Shown here piece by piece: positions 9,516-17,902 of a stretch of 40,759 bases of DNA (the first letter of the stretch is position 1; the number at the start of each line of letters is the position of its first letter). Origin of the DNA: Candidatus Sumerlaeia bacterium (GTDB lineage Bacteria > Sumerlaeota > Sumerlaeia > SLMS01); the NCBI GenBank assembly GCA_020831705.1, contig JAFIGB010000342.1:1-40759 (forward strand), in the 5' to 3' direction. The notes below the pieces were generated by a model. It had not been told where the DNA came from and did no database searches. It was given only the letters and a program-made list of their open reading frames with translations. Position numbers and translations under genes: made by a program.

Positions 9516-11640
9516 CAAGCAACTCCTCGGCGATGATGGGGATCTTGTTCAGGGGACGGCGCAGGGCCATGGATACTGCATTCAGGACAGCCGGCCCCGG
9601 GCCATCCATGGGAATCTCGCCCACCCCCTTGGAGCCAAAGCCGCCGTACTCGTAGGGGTTCTCAATGAAGTCCACCATGATCGGTGGCGCGTCCATTGTT
9701 GTGGGGATGATATAATTCGTCATGTGGGTATTGATCATGGCGCCCTCCTCAAGGACGACATTCTCGCAGGTCGCCCAGCCAATGCCCTGGGCGATGCCCC
9801 CCTCGACCTGACCCTTTGCAAGGGTGGGGTTAATGACGGTGCCAATGTCATACACGCCCCAGAAATTCTCCACGGTCGGGTGCATGGTGACGGGGTCGAT
9901 GGTTACCTCGGCAATGTTGATGCCCCAGCTATACGCGCCGTAGGCGCTTCCCCGGTACTTTTCGTCATCCCAGTACAACCCCGGCGGTGCCTGATATTTT
10001 GCTTCGCCAAGTGTCTCCCCGTGGGTGGCATGATAGTCGGCGATCGGTGTTCCGTTGAGCTTGCCCTTCAGGTCATGGGCGGCGCGTTCAACAAGACGCC
10101 CGACCACGCTGCATGTCCGCGAGGCAACCGTCGGGCCGCTGTTGGGAACCTTGGAGGTCTGCGGCTTGACGAAAAGAACATCATCCACCTCAAGGCCAAG
10201 AACCTCTGCTGCAATTTGGGGGAAGATGGTTTCCGTGCCCTGGCCCATCTCTGTTGACGACACCCGGACTTCCACCTTGCCGTCCCCCCGCGTGGCGAGG
10301 GCGACCCGGCTGGCGAGATAGACCTCGCCCGAGCCGGTAAATCCCGTTCCATGGAGGAACACCGACAACCCGATGCCCCGATTGGGAATGGGTGCGATTT
10401 TCTTTGCCCGGTTCCAGTAGTCCGCCATCTGAAGACCCTTGTCGACAATAGCGTCCAGCATCGGATCCCCCTCAAGGGCCTGACCCGTCGGCAGGACGTC
10501 GCCCTTTTTCAGGAAGTTCTTCCGCCGGAATTCCACCGGGCACATGCCCAGTTTCTCCGCCAGGGCCGACATGGCCGATTCGATGGCAAAAAGACTTTGG
10601 GGCGCCCCGAACCCCCGGAACGCGCCGTAGGGGGGCGAGTTCGTCGCGTATGACTTGCCGACAAGACGCGCAGCCTCCCATTTGTATGGCCCCGAACCGT
10701 GGAGAATTCCCCGGGAAAGCACCACGGGCGACAGCGTGATATAAGCTCCTCCGTCTATACGGAAGTCACAATCGAGTGCCTTCAGCTTGCCGTCCTTCGT
10801 ACAGCCGATGCGAAGGCGCGTTTCCGACGGATGGCGCTTCGTGGAGCAGGCCATGTCCTCGGCACGATCGTAGATCATGCGCACCGGGCGTCCCGCCTTT
10901 CGGGCAAGGAGCGCCGTGTGGATGGCCACCGTGCTGGGGAAGTCCTCCTTGCCGCCAAAGGCCCCGCCCGTCGTTTCCTGAAGAATGTCCACCTGGCGAT
11001 CGTCCTTCAGACCAAAGGCCGTCTTGACAGCCTTGTGGACGTAATAGGGGCATTGGTGGGAGCCGCGAAGGTGGATGTTGTCCCCATCCCACCAACCGAC
11101 GAATCCGTTCGGCTCGATATAGACATGCTCCTGGGCACCGGTGCGATAGACCTCCTCGAAGACAACATCGCATTCGGCAAACGTCTTTTCGATGTCTCCC
11201 TCCTCGATGAGATATTCCTTCTGCAGGGAGCCCTCGCCAATTTCGAAGGCGGCAGACTTGTCCTCCTCGTAGGTGATTGTGATCGCCCTGGCTGCATCCT
11301 CCAGAAGCCCGGCGTCCTTGTGGGCGAGGAGGAGAATCGGCTCATGTTTGTGCTGAACAAATTCCTCCACCAGTGCGGGCTGGTCCTGCTCGATGAGGAC
11401 GACAACATTGCGCGGGAGGTCCTTCGCCGTGGCGATGATGAATTCATCCCAGGGGATGCCCTCGCCGAAGGAGATATCCACAATGCGGCCCTTGGCGATG
11501 GTGCTGCGGATCGTCTTTCCGTGGAGGCAATCAGGGATGACATTGTCATCCACGTAGCGGGAGGCACCAGTGACCTTCTCGCGGCCCTCGCGGCGAAGGA
11601 TCGACTGGCCAATATATCGGTAAGGTGGGGCAATACTCAT
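9508..11640 (-). CDS. Xanthine dehydrogenase-family molybdopterin-binding large subunit
   Basis: Catalytic subunit of a molybdenum hydroxylase that hydroxylates a purine or other N-heterocycle or aldehyde at the Mo-MCD centre. YIGQSILRREGREKVTG opens the a/b hammerhead domain. TGGAFGGKEDFPS includes the Glu that contacts the substrate in xanthine dehydrogenases, AFRGFGAPQ includes the substrate Arg, and GSKGVGEIPMDGPGP includes the catalytic Glu. It lacks the AYRCSFR-type motif of CO dehydrogenase, so an XDH-like reaction is favoured. The ATG at 11640 has GGGAG 6 bp upstream; an upstream in-frame start at 11706 would add 22 residues unlike the family. 710 residues is normal for separate-subunit enzymes. 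No molybdenum cofactor maturation gene is in the window. Confidence 0.93.
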   Translation of the reverse strand: MSIAPPYRYIGQSILRREGREKVTGASRYVDDNVIPDCLHGKTIRSTIAKGRIVDISFGEGIPWDEFIIATAKDLPRNVVVLIEQDQPALVEEFVQHKHEPILLLAHKDAGLLEDAARAITITYEEDKSAAFEIGEGSLQKEYLIEEGDIEKTFAECDVVFEEVYRTGAQEHVYIEPNGFVGWWDGDNIHLRGSHQCPYYVHKAVKTAFGLKDDRQVDILQETTGGAFGGKEDFPSTVAIHTALLARKAGRPVRMIYDRAEDMACSTKRHPSETRLRIGCTKDGKLKALDCDFRIDGGAYITLSPVVLSRGILHGSGPYKWEAARLVGKSYATNSPPYGAFRGFGAPQSLFAIESAMSALAEKLGMCPVEFRRKNFLKKGDVLPTGQALEGDPMLDAIVDKGLQMADYWNRAKKIAPIPNRGIGLSVFLHGTGFTGSGEVYLASRVALATRGDGKVEVRVSSTEMGQGTETIFPQIAAEVLGLEVDDVLFVKPQTSKVPNSGPTVASRTCSVVGRLVERAAHDLKGKLNGTPIADYHATHGETLGEAKYQAPPGLYWDDEKYRGSAYGAYSWGINIAEVTIDPVTMHPTVENFWGVYDIGTVINPTLAKGQVEGGIAQGIGWATCENVVLEEGAMINTHMTNYIIPTTMDAPPIMVDFIENPYEYGGFGSKGVGEIPMDGPGPAVLNAVSMALRRPLNKIPIIAEELLDD

Positions 11641-11767
11641 GGGAACTCCCGGAAGTGGATTCAGGAGGCCGCACTTTCGGCGGTCAACATCCCAGAAAAG
11701 CAGCATGGCAGGGAGCGGTCAAGGTAAGAGCGCCCATTGGCTTGTCCAAATTGCTTGTTGGGGGGGA

Positions 11768-14236
11768 TCAGTGTCCCGGGCGGAAGAATGCCATCCCCGT
11801 GCGACCATTGGAGGTCTCCCGTTCCCGGGGCACCTGATGGGGCTGCACCACCCGCCAGGTGGGAGGTTCCACCCAGCCGGGTTCGCCGGGAATCAGGGGG
11901 GCGCCATCACGGGGATTCACAGCCATCATGTCATATCCGGCAGGGAGTTCCAACGTCGCCTCGCGCATTTCATCGGGAAGGGATTCCCAGCTGGCAGCGA
12001 GGAAGTCCGCCCAGATCGGCCCGGCGGCATGGCTTCCCGTTTGGCCGGGAGCCAGGGAAAGGGGAAGATCAAATCCCACCCAGGTCACCACCACATGGTG
12101 GGGGGTAAAGCCTGCGAACCATGCGTCCTTGAGGTCGTTCGTGGTACCGGATTTCCCCGCCACCTTGTCCCGCAGGTCCCTTGGAAGGCGCTGGCGCAAC
12201 GGTTGCCCCGTCCCGTGGGTCATCACCCCGACGAGCATTTGCGTCAACCAGGCCGAGGCCCGGGAACCGACCAGATTCTCCTCCCGGGGAATGGCGATAT
12301 CGATGGATTCACCGCCGTGGCTTCCCGCCATGCGGGTGATCAGGCGCGGTCCCCGCGCAAGCCCCTGATTGGCAAGGGGCTGCCATGCGGCGGCCAATTC
12401 CAGGGGGGTGACATTCGTTGTCCCAAGGACAACAGGCCATTCGAGGGGGAGGTTCCACGGTTGGTTTCCGTGGCGTTGAAATTCTTTGACGTAATTGAGG
12501 GAACGCCTCAGGCCGACAGTCTGGACGAGATTGATTGTCGGGACGTTGCGGCTCCGTTCCAGCGCACGCTGCACGGTCACCGATCCCATGAACTGGTTGT
12601 CGTAATTCCGGGGCGAATACCCGTCACCGAATCTCAATGGCTGGTCACGGAGCATCGTCCATGGTGTGACGGTTCCCTGTTCCAGTGCGGCCGCGAAGAA
12701 GAAAGGCTTGAGGGTCGAACCGGCCTGGCGCCGGGCCTGGACGGCACGATTATAGAAGCCATGGTTCAACGGGTCGTTGTATTGACGTCCACCCACCAGG
12801 GCGAGAATGTCACCGGTTCGCCGATCCAGACAAACAAGGGCACCCTGAATGCGGCGGGTGGGAACCAATTCGCCGCGGAACATCCCCCGATCACCCATGA
12901 CCTCCTGCACGCGGATGTCGACGCCCTCGCCCGGTTGCAGGTTTTCCCCTTGCGTGAAATACGAGCGTGTGGCTTCCGGGATCGGCAGGTCACCGCGCCA
13001 TCCACCGGGGAGTTCCACCACAATTGAGTTGGAATAAATCGCCACGACCTTCGCCATGCGGGTCTGGCCGCGGGCGGGATGTGCCCCGTAATCCTCGTTT
13101 GATTTCTCCCGCTGGAATCGAACCTGCCGCCCGGTAATCCAGTCGGCCTCCACCGAATCGAGTCCCGCGCGCAGCGTCTCCTGCGCAATGGTCTGCAATT
13201 GCTGGTCAATCGTTGTCTCCAGCATCCACCCAGCCGCGGTCAATCGATCGCCGCCAAGGCCCTCCATGCGCGACGCCTCGCGGCGAACGGCATCAATGAA
13301 GTACGGCGCACGCCCCACGGGAAGGGGTTCCGGGTTCAGATCCAATTCCTCCTGCACCGCATGACCGTAATCGGCGGGGGAGATGGAATTGGTCTCCAAC
13401 AACTTCCAAAGAACCTGATTACGCCGGGTAACGGCCCGCTCGGGGTCGTTCAGCGGCGAGTAGCGCTCGGGAGTTTGCGGAAGACCCGCCAACAGGGCCG
13501 CCTCGGGAATCGTCACATCAGTGGCCGACTTGCCAAAATACGCCCGGGCAGCCGCTTCCACTCCCCAAGTGCCGCTCCCGAGATAAATCTGGTTCAGATA
13601 AACCTGAAGAATCTGGTCCTTCGTGTAGCGGCGTTCCACCTGCAGGGCGATGAGGAGCTCGTTGAACTTCCGACCGAAAGTCCGCTCCGTGCCGACGCGG
13701 GGAAGAACATTGCGGACCGTCTGCATTGTAATGGTGGAGGCGCCCTGGCTGACCCGGCCGCGACGCATATTCATCCACGCCGCACGGGCAATCCCGAGGG
13801 GATCGACGCCGTAGTGCTGGTAGAAGCGCTCGTCCTCAATGGCAATGAACGCATTGGGCAGGTATTCGGGAAGGGCATTGAGGCCCACCACATGGCGCCG
13901 CTGTTCATAGAGCGCCGAGACCACCTGGCCATCACGATCCAGAATCACCGTCGCTTCCGGTGGATTGTAAATTTCAAACTCATCAATGGGCGGGGGATCA
14001 TACAGCCATGCCACCATGGCCCCCAGTGCAAACCCGGCACCTGCCAATGGGAGACAAAGGAACACAATGCCCACCCAGGCGGTGAGCTTCAGGAGAAGCG
14101 GTGAACGCCCCCCTGCGCCTTCCGTCCGCCGGCGTATCCTTCCCCGCAGCCTTCCCGCCCCCCGTCCGGTTGCGGAGTCAAAAAGTTCCTCCTGGCTCCC
14201 GGTTTCCAGACGATCCTGCCGGCGAAAGATACCCAT
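11768..14236 (-). CDS. Class A (PBP1A-type) penicillin-binding protein
   Basis: Bifunctional peptidoglycan synthase: glycan-chain polymerisation plus cross-linking. After a basic cytoplasmic tail rich in Arg (about 1-45) there is one membrane helix (WVGIVFLCLPLAGAGFALGA). The GT51 domain shows EDERFYQHYG with the catalytic Glu near residue 133, QGASTITMQ, and KDQILQVYLNQIYLG. The transpeptidase domain has the nucleophile in GSTLKPF (near 505), the SxN motif in RSRNVPTINL, and KSGTTND (near 693). An OB-like insert lies between (TRMAKVVAIYSNSIVV). At 822 residues it has normal PBP1A length. A 24-bp perfect dyad sits 40 bp upstream of the start. The Shine-Dalgarno is weak (GAAAG). Confidence 0.96.
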   Translation of the reverse strand: MGIFRRQDRLETGSQEELFDSATGRGAGRLRGRIRRRTEGAGGRSPLLLKLTAWVGIVFLCLPLAGAGFALGAMVAWLYDPPPIDEFEIYNPPEATVILDRDGQVVSALYEQRRHVVGLNALPEYLPNAFIAIEDERFYQHYGVDPLGIARAAWMNMRRGRVSQGASTITMQTVRNVLPRVGTERTFGRKFNELLIALQVERRYTKDQILQVYLNQIYLGSGTWGVEAAARAYFGKSATDVTIPEAALLAGLPQTPERYSPLNDPERAVTRRNQVLWKLLETNSISPADYGHAVQEELDLNPEPLPVGRAPYFIDAVRREASRMEGLGGDRLTAAGWMLETTIDQQLQTIAQETLRAGLDSVEADWITGRQVRFQREKSNEDYGAHPARGQTRMAKVVAIYSNSIVVELPGGWRGDLPIPEATRSYFTQGENLQPGEGVDIRVQEVMGDRGMFRGELVPTRRIQGALVCLDRRTGDILALVGGRQYNDPLNHGFYNRAVQARRQAGSTLKPFFFAAALEQGTVTPWTMLRDQPLRFGDGYSPRNYDNQFMGSVTVQRALERSRNVPTINLVQTVGLRRSLNYVKEFQRHGNQPWNLPLEWPVVLGTTNVTPLELAAAWQPLANQGLARGPRLITRMAGSHGGESIDIAIPREENLVGSRASAWLTQMLVGVMTHGTGQPLRQRLPRDLRDKVAGKSGTTNDLKDAWFAGFTPHHVVVTWVGFDLPLSLAPGQTGSHAAGPIWADFLAASWESLPDEMREATLELPAGYDMMAVNPRDGAPLIPGEPGWVEPPTWRVVQPHQVPRERETSNGRTGMAFFRPGH

Positions 14237-14275
14237 CGACTTTCAATCCCATCCGGCCCCATGGCCCGGTTTTGC

Positions 14276-14299
14276 CCTGTGAAAGTGCTATTTCACAGG
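14276..14299. promoter_or_regulatory. Perfect dyad upstream of the PBP gene (possible operator)
   Basis: CCTGTGAAA (14276-14284) and TTTCACAGG (14291-14299) are perfect 9-bp inverted arms around a 6-nt spacer, centred about 50 bp upstream of the PBP start. A direct repeat TTGCCCTGT (14272-14280 and 14300-14308) frames it. A related palindrome precedes nuoG (35323-35343). It could be a repressor or CRP/FNR-type site, or simply an RNA hairpin in the PBP leader. Confidence 0.45.
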
Positions 14300-14558
14300 T
14301 TGCCCTGTTGGGTAGCCCCCCCCCCGACACCATGGCAAGTCTTTTCGGATTTGAGGGATTTGGGTGCGGGGGGGGAATTGAGCGTAGAATCGTCAGCGAA
14401 AGGTTGACGACACTTACATGATTCCCAAATGATGCGCCAATCGTAAGTTGCGCCTGCATGGCGCCCGATAGCAGTGCATTGAATGTCCAAGGTGAGGGGA
14501 GTACCTCAGTCCCCATCGTGCAGCCAGCGCAGCCGCTGCTGGCCGGAAGTTATCATCC
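14300..14558. other. Divergent intergenic region between the PBP gene and the AlbA_2 gene
   Basis: No gene is seen. It holds a run of ten C (14316-14325) and a weak + strand promoter candidate: TTGACG at 14404 and AATGAT at 14428, spacing 18. Two small hairpins in the AlbA_2 leader follow, GGGGA/TCCCC at 14496-14514 and CCAGC/GCTGG at 14524-14542, the latter just upstream of the ribosome binding site GGAAG. None is strong alone. Confidence 0.3.
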
Positions 14559-16220
14559 ATGACCGAGAACCAACATACCGAGTGGAAGGAATCGTGGCGT
14601 GATGAGCATCTGAAGTGGGTCTCGGCGTTTGCCAATGCTGAGGGGGGAACACTTGTCATTGGCAGGAACGACAAGGGGGAGGCCGTGGGTGTGCCGCGTG
14701 CCCGGAAGCTCCTGGAGGACCTCCCCAATAAAATTCGTGACATGCTGGGGATTATGGTGGACGTCAATTTGATAAAGGAGAATGGGCGGGAGTTGATTGT
14801 GATTGTCGTCGAATCCTATCCCTACCCGGTGAGTTACAAGGGCGAATACCACTATCGTTCCGGAACAACCAAGCAGGTTTTGAAGGGTGCGGCTCTGGAT
14901 CAGTTCCTCCTGAGGAAGCAGGGAAAGCATTGGGATGGAGTGCCGCTGCCAGGCTTGAAGGTGGACGCCCTCTCCACCGATGCCATTACCACCTTTCGTC
15001 GGCTGGCAAGAAAGTCGTCCCGGTTGGACAGCGATGATCTGGATGAGGAGCGGGGAGTTCTCCTGGAGAAGCTGCATCTTTACGAAGACCAATACCTGAA
15101 GAGGGCGGCCTCGCTTCTTTTCTTCAAGGAACCGGAAAAATTTACGTCGGGGGCGTTTACGAAGATCGCGTTCTTCCGTTCCAACACCAATTTGCTCTTT
15201 CAGGATGTTGTTTCCGGCAACCTGTTTGATCAGGCCCTGAAGACATTTGACCTGTTGGAGACGAAGTACCTGATCTCCACGGTGACTTATCAAGGGATTC
15301 AGCGGAGGGAGAGGCTGCCTATTCCCAAGGCTGCCCTGCGGGAGGCTGTTCTGAACGCCCTGGTTCACAAGAACTATGGCGTGGCGACCCCGGTTCAAAT
15401 CAGTGTTTATTCCGACCGATTGATCATTTGGAACCCGGGGGAGTTGCCCGCCAACTGGACCCCCGAGCGGCTGAAGAGCAAGCACCCGTCGATTCCATAC
15501 AACCCGGCCATCGCCCACACGTTCTTTCTGGCGGGCTTGATCGAGGCTTGGGGGCGGGGATTTGAGAAAATCTACGCTGCCTGTGCGATTGAAGGGCTCC
15601 CTGAACCCCGAATTAAAAAAGATTCCGAGGGCCTTTGGATTGAATTGCAATTTCCAGAGGTGGATGAAAAGTGGGATAGAAACTGGGAAGATGTGGGTGT
15701 CATCTCGGAAAATGGGGATGAAAACGAAGCAGAGTGGGATGAAAACGCAGCACAGCGGGATGAAAATGAAGAAAAGTGGGATGAAAATGAAGAAAAGTGG
15801 GATAGAAACCGGGAAGTTGGGGATGAAAACGAAGCAGAGTGGGATGAAAACTTTGAAAATGGGGATGAAAACGAAGCAGAGTGGGATGAAAAATTTGAAA
15901 ATGGGGATGAAAAGCGGGAAGATGGGGATGAAAAGTTGGGTGAAACGGCTTGCAGGTTGGGTGAAACGGCTTACAGGTTGGGTGAAACCGCCGAGAGGTT
16001 GGGTGAAAAGTTGGGTGAAAACAAGGCAGCCATCCTTCTGCTGATGCTTGAGTCCCCGAAGATTTCGTCCAAGCGGGTCGCGGAGAAACTCGATCTTAGT
16101 GTCACTGCGATTGAGAACAACGTCCAAAAGCTCAAAGCGGATGGATGGCTGGAACGAGTCGGCCCCGCAAAGGGTGGCCATTGGAAGGTTCTACTGGAAA
16201 GGCTGGAGGAGGGTGACTGA
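14559..16220 (+). CDS. AlbA_2 (Schlafen-like) ATP-binding protein with heptad-repeat linker and wHTH
   Basis: 553 residues in three parts. Residues 5-125 are an AlbA_2/Schlafen domain (EWKESWRDEHLKWV, AFANAEGGTLVIGRND, SYPYPVSYKGEYHYRSG). Residues about 250-350 are the GHKL-like C-terminal part typical of COG2865 proteins (LREAVLNALVHKNYG, SDRLIIWNPGELP, LIEAWGRGFEKI). Residues about 490-553 are a winged helix (SSKRVAEKLDLSVTAIENNV). Such proteins are annotated as transcriptional regulators and often lie inside type I restriction-modification loci. Here the stop codon overlaps by one base (TGATG) the start of an hsdR remnant, which supports that origin. The linker at 372-488 is an unbroken run of heptads, more elaborate than the short GETVGET-like linkers usual before the winged helix. 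GGAAG precedes the ATG. Nucleic-acid binding is likely; the actual role is unknown. Confidence 0.85.
   Translation: MTENQHTEWKESWRDEHLKWVSAFANAEGGTLVIGRNDKGEAVGVPRARKLLEDLPNKIRDMLGIMVDVNLIKENGRELIVIVVESYPYPVSYKGEYHYRSGTTKQVLKGAALDQFLLRKQGKHWDGVPLPGLKVDALSTDAITTFRRLARKSSRLDSDDLDEERGVLLEKLHLYEDQYLKRAASLLFFKEPEKFTSGAFTKIAFFRSNTNLLFQDVVSGNLFDQALKTFDLLETKYLISTVTYQGIQRRERLPIPKAALREAVLNALVHKNYGVATPVQISVYSDRLIIWNPGELPANWTPERLKSKHPSIPYNPAIAHTFFLAGLIEAWGRGFEKIYAACAIEGLPEPRIKKDSEGLWIELQFPEVDEKWDRNWEDVGVISENGDENEAEWDENAAQRDENEEKWDENEEKWDRNREVGDENEAEWDENFENGDENEAEWDEKFENGDEKREDGDEKLGETACRLGETAYRLGETAERLGEKLGENKAAILLLMLESPKISSKRVAEKLDLSVTAIENNVQKLKADGWLERVGPAKGGHWKVLLERLEEGD
15672..16022 (+). repeat. 21-bp tandem repeat encoding about 17 heptads
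   Basis: Degenerate 21-bp units encode seven-residue blocks in register: WDENEEK, WDENEEK, WDRNREV, GDENEAE, WDENFEN, GDENEAE, WDEKFEN, GDEKRED. They then change into LGETACR, LGETAYR, LGETAER. Because the unit is a multiple of three and stop-poor, all neighbouring frames are also open here. The array is very acidic with a Trp or Gly at the first position and Leu in the last units. Confidence 0.85.
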
Positions 16221-16446
16221 TGGCGATGCATCCCTACTCCGAAGACGCCCTAATCGAGCAGCCAATCAATCAGCCATGGAGGAAATGACCCTCGACCGAG
16301 GAACCCTGAGCGTGGTGGAGGCTAATCGCGAGGTCTATACGCTGCTGAAGTCGGGGCACCGGGTGACGCTTCAGGATGCCTAGGGACGCGAGGAAACCCA
16401 CCGGGTGCGCTATCTCGATTGGGACAACTTCAATGTCCCATCCTGA
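16220..16446 (+). pseudogene. Remnant of type I restriction enzyme R subunit (hsdR)
   Basis: The ATG at 16220 overlaps the AlbA_2 stop (TGATG) and encodes MAMHPYSEDALIEQPINQ, the canonical HsdR N-terminus (YSEDALIEQP). The frame then breaks. In another frame from about 16264 the HsdR segment that normally lies about 60 residues further on appears (AMEEMTLDRGTLSVVEAN, REVYTLLKSGHRVTLQDA). An in-frame TAG at 16381 replaces what is usually Gln, then GREETHRVRYLDWDN continues to a TGA at 16444-16446. So an internal out-of-frame deletion, a nonsense change and loss of the nuclease and helicase domains are all visible. No hsdM or hsdS is in the window. This gene cannot make an active enzyme. Confidence 0.8.
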
Positions 16447-16882
16447 AGAACTTCCTGAGCTTTGCGATCGAAGGACTCGCCAGGGTTTCTCAGTGGTTTA
16501 CCCATGAGAGGTGTCAACCATCCCACTCCTTGAAAGTCACTTTTCACCGAGAAAAATTCCCACTGATCCGATACCAAAGCTCGGTGATGAGAATGTGGGT
16601 GTTGGAAGCGAGTGGCATTTTCCCGAAGTGGGCGATGAGCAGGGATCGAGATGGTGGGCAGATCGCCCCCCCCCGATTTTTTTTTATCAACCATCAACGT
16701 GTCACTTGCAACCTCGGGGAGGAGTCGTTACCACGGGAACCTTGCGTTGGAATCGTTGGGGGATGGTTGCCCCTCGGTTTGAAGCGCATGGGGAATTTGC
16801 AGCTTGCGCCATCGCAGGGAGCGGGTAAGAAACGGCCCTGTTCGATGGAGGACTAAATCAACCCGGCGGTGTTGTCTCGATC
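16447..16882. other. Non-coding interval with decayed sequence
   Basis: No gene supported on either strand. It contains a run of nine C (16666-16674) two bases from a run of nine T (16677-16685), and short open frames without family resemblance. Its position between the hsdR scar and the sugar permease, where a substrate-binding protein gene would be expected, suggests deletion debris. The promoter for the permease operon must lie here but no clear sigma-70 boxes were found. Confidence 0.4.
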
Positions 16883-17902
16883 ATGAAGGTGAAAGAGAAT
16901 ATCAGCCTCAGGGAAAATGTGGAAGCCTGGTCCTATCTGGCCCCGGCAACGATTATTCTCCTGATTTTCTGGTTCATGCCTGTGGTTGTCTCCCTGGCGA
17001 TGAGCTTTGGCAATATTACGGCGCTCAAACCCATCGATGAGATGGAGTTTGTCGGCCTCAGCCAGTACACATCAGCCCTGACGGACCGGAATTTCCAGAA
17101 AACCCTTTGGAATACCGTTAATTATGTCGTGTATTCCGTCCCCCCCACGCTGATTCTCGCTCTGGGAATTGCGATGCTTCTCAACACGAAGATTCGCAAT
17201 CGCGGGGCTTTTCGCACCATTTTCTTCCTTCCCTACATTACCACCTGGGTCGCCATTGCGATTGTTTTCAGGTATCTCTTCCACCGCGAATTCGGCCTCG
17301 GGAACTGGCTTCTTGGGATTATTTCCGTGGATTTGCTGGGGATGTCCTCGGCGTGGAGGCTGGAATGGCTTCAGGAACCCCGTGGCATCTGGGAAATGAT
17401 GCTGTTTGGCCCCCTTGGCGTCTCCATTGCCGACATGCCTTTCGGGGTGGATAATATCGTTCGCGGACCAAGTCTCGCCCTGACCTCGATTGTGATGACC
17501 AGTGTCTGGCGCGACACGGGTTACTTCATGGTGATTTTTCTGGCAGGGTTGCAGAATATCGACAAAACTCTCTACGAGGCGGCCTCCATTGACGGGGCCA
17601 ATGCCATCGACCAGTTCAAGGCGATCACGTTCCCCCTCCTCAGCCCGGTTTCGTTCTTTCTACTGATTATCTCCATGATCGGTGCCTTCAAGGTCTTCGT
17701 GCCCCAATTCATGATGACTCCCACCGGCGGACCCGACAACAGCACGATGCCCCTGGTCATGTACCTGTATCAGGAGGGCTTCAGTGGCGAGTGGAGGTTG
17801 AGTTTCGCCGCTGCGGTTGCCTACATCCTGACGATGATCATCCTGTTGCTGACCCTTGCCCAGAACCGGCTCTTTGGGCGGAAGGTGGAATACGGTCAAT
17901 GA
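16883..17902 (+). CDS. Sugar ABC transporter permease, MalF/UgpA type
   Basis: Inner-membrane subunit of a carbohydrate-uptake ABC importer (CUT1 type). The 339-residue protein has six or seven predicted helices and the cytoplasmic EAA loop that docks to the ATPase (EAASIDGANAIDQFKAI, then TFPLLSPV). Other family landmarks are FRTIFFLPYITTWVAIAIVF and GGPDNSTMPLVMYLYQ. An extra segment of about 50 residues (LLGMSSAWRLEWLQEPRG to FGVDNIVRG) enlarges the periplasmic loop in mid-protein. No strong Shine-Dalgarno precedes the ATG. It overlaps the second permease by four bases (ATGA). The substrate-binding protein and ATP-binding subunit are not in the window. Confidence 0.93.
   Translation: MKVKENISLRENVEAWSYLAPATIILLIFWFMPVVVSLAMSFGNITALKPIDEMEFVGLSQYTSALTDRNFQKTLWNTVNYVVYSVPPTLILALGIAMLLNTKIRNRGAFRTIFFLPYITTWVAIAIVFRYLFHREFGLGNWLLGIISVDLLGMSSAWRLEWLQEPRGIWEMMLFGPLGVSIADMPFGVDNIVRGPSLALTSIVMTSVWRDTGYFMVIFLAGLQNIDKTLYEAASIDGANAIDQFKAITFPLLSPVSFFLLIISMIGAFKVFVPQFMMTPTGGPDNSTMPLVMYLYQEGFSGEWRLSFAAAVAYILTMIILLLTLAQNRLFGRKVEYGQ

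Noticed and set aside
14553-16181. A 542-codon open frame on the - strand antisense to the AlbA_2 gene, full of short FIPLCFVFIPI-like repeats
   Set aside because: It is the shadow of the heptad-repeat gene; no ribosome binding site or family match, while the + strand frame has clear domains.
16511-16828. A 105-codon + strand open frame in the gap before the sugar permease
   Set aside because: Crosses the C9 and T9 runs, has no family resemblance and no usable ribosome binding site; more likely decayed DNA.
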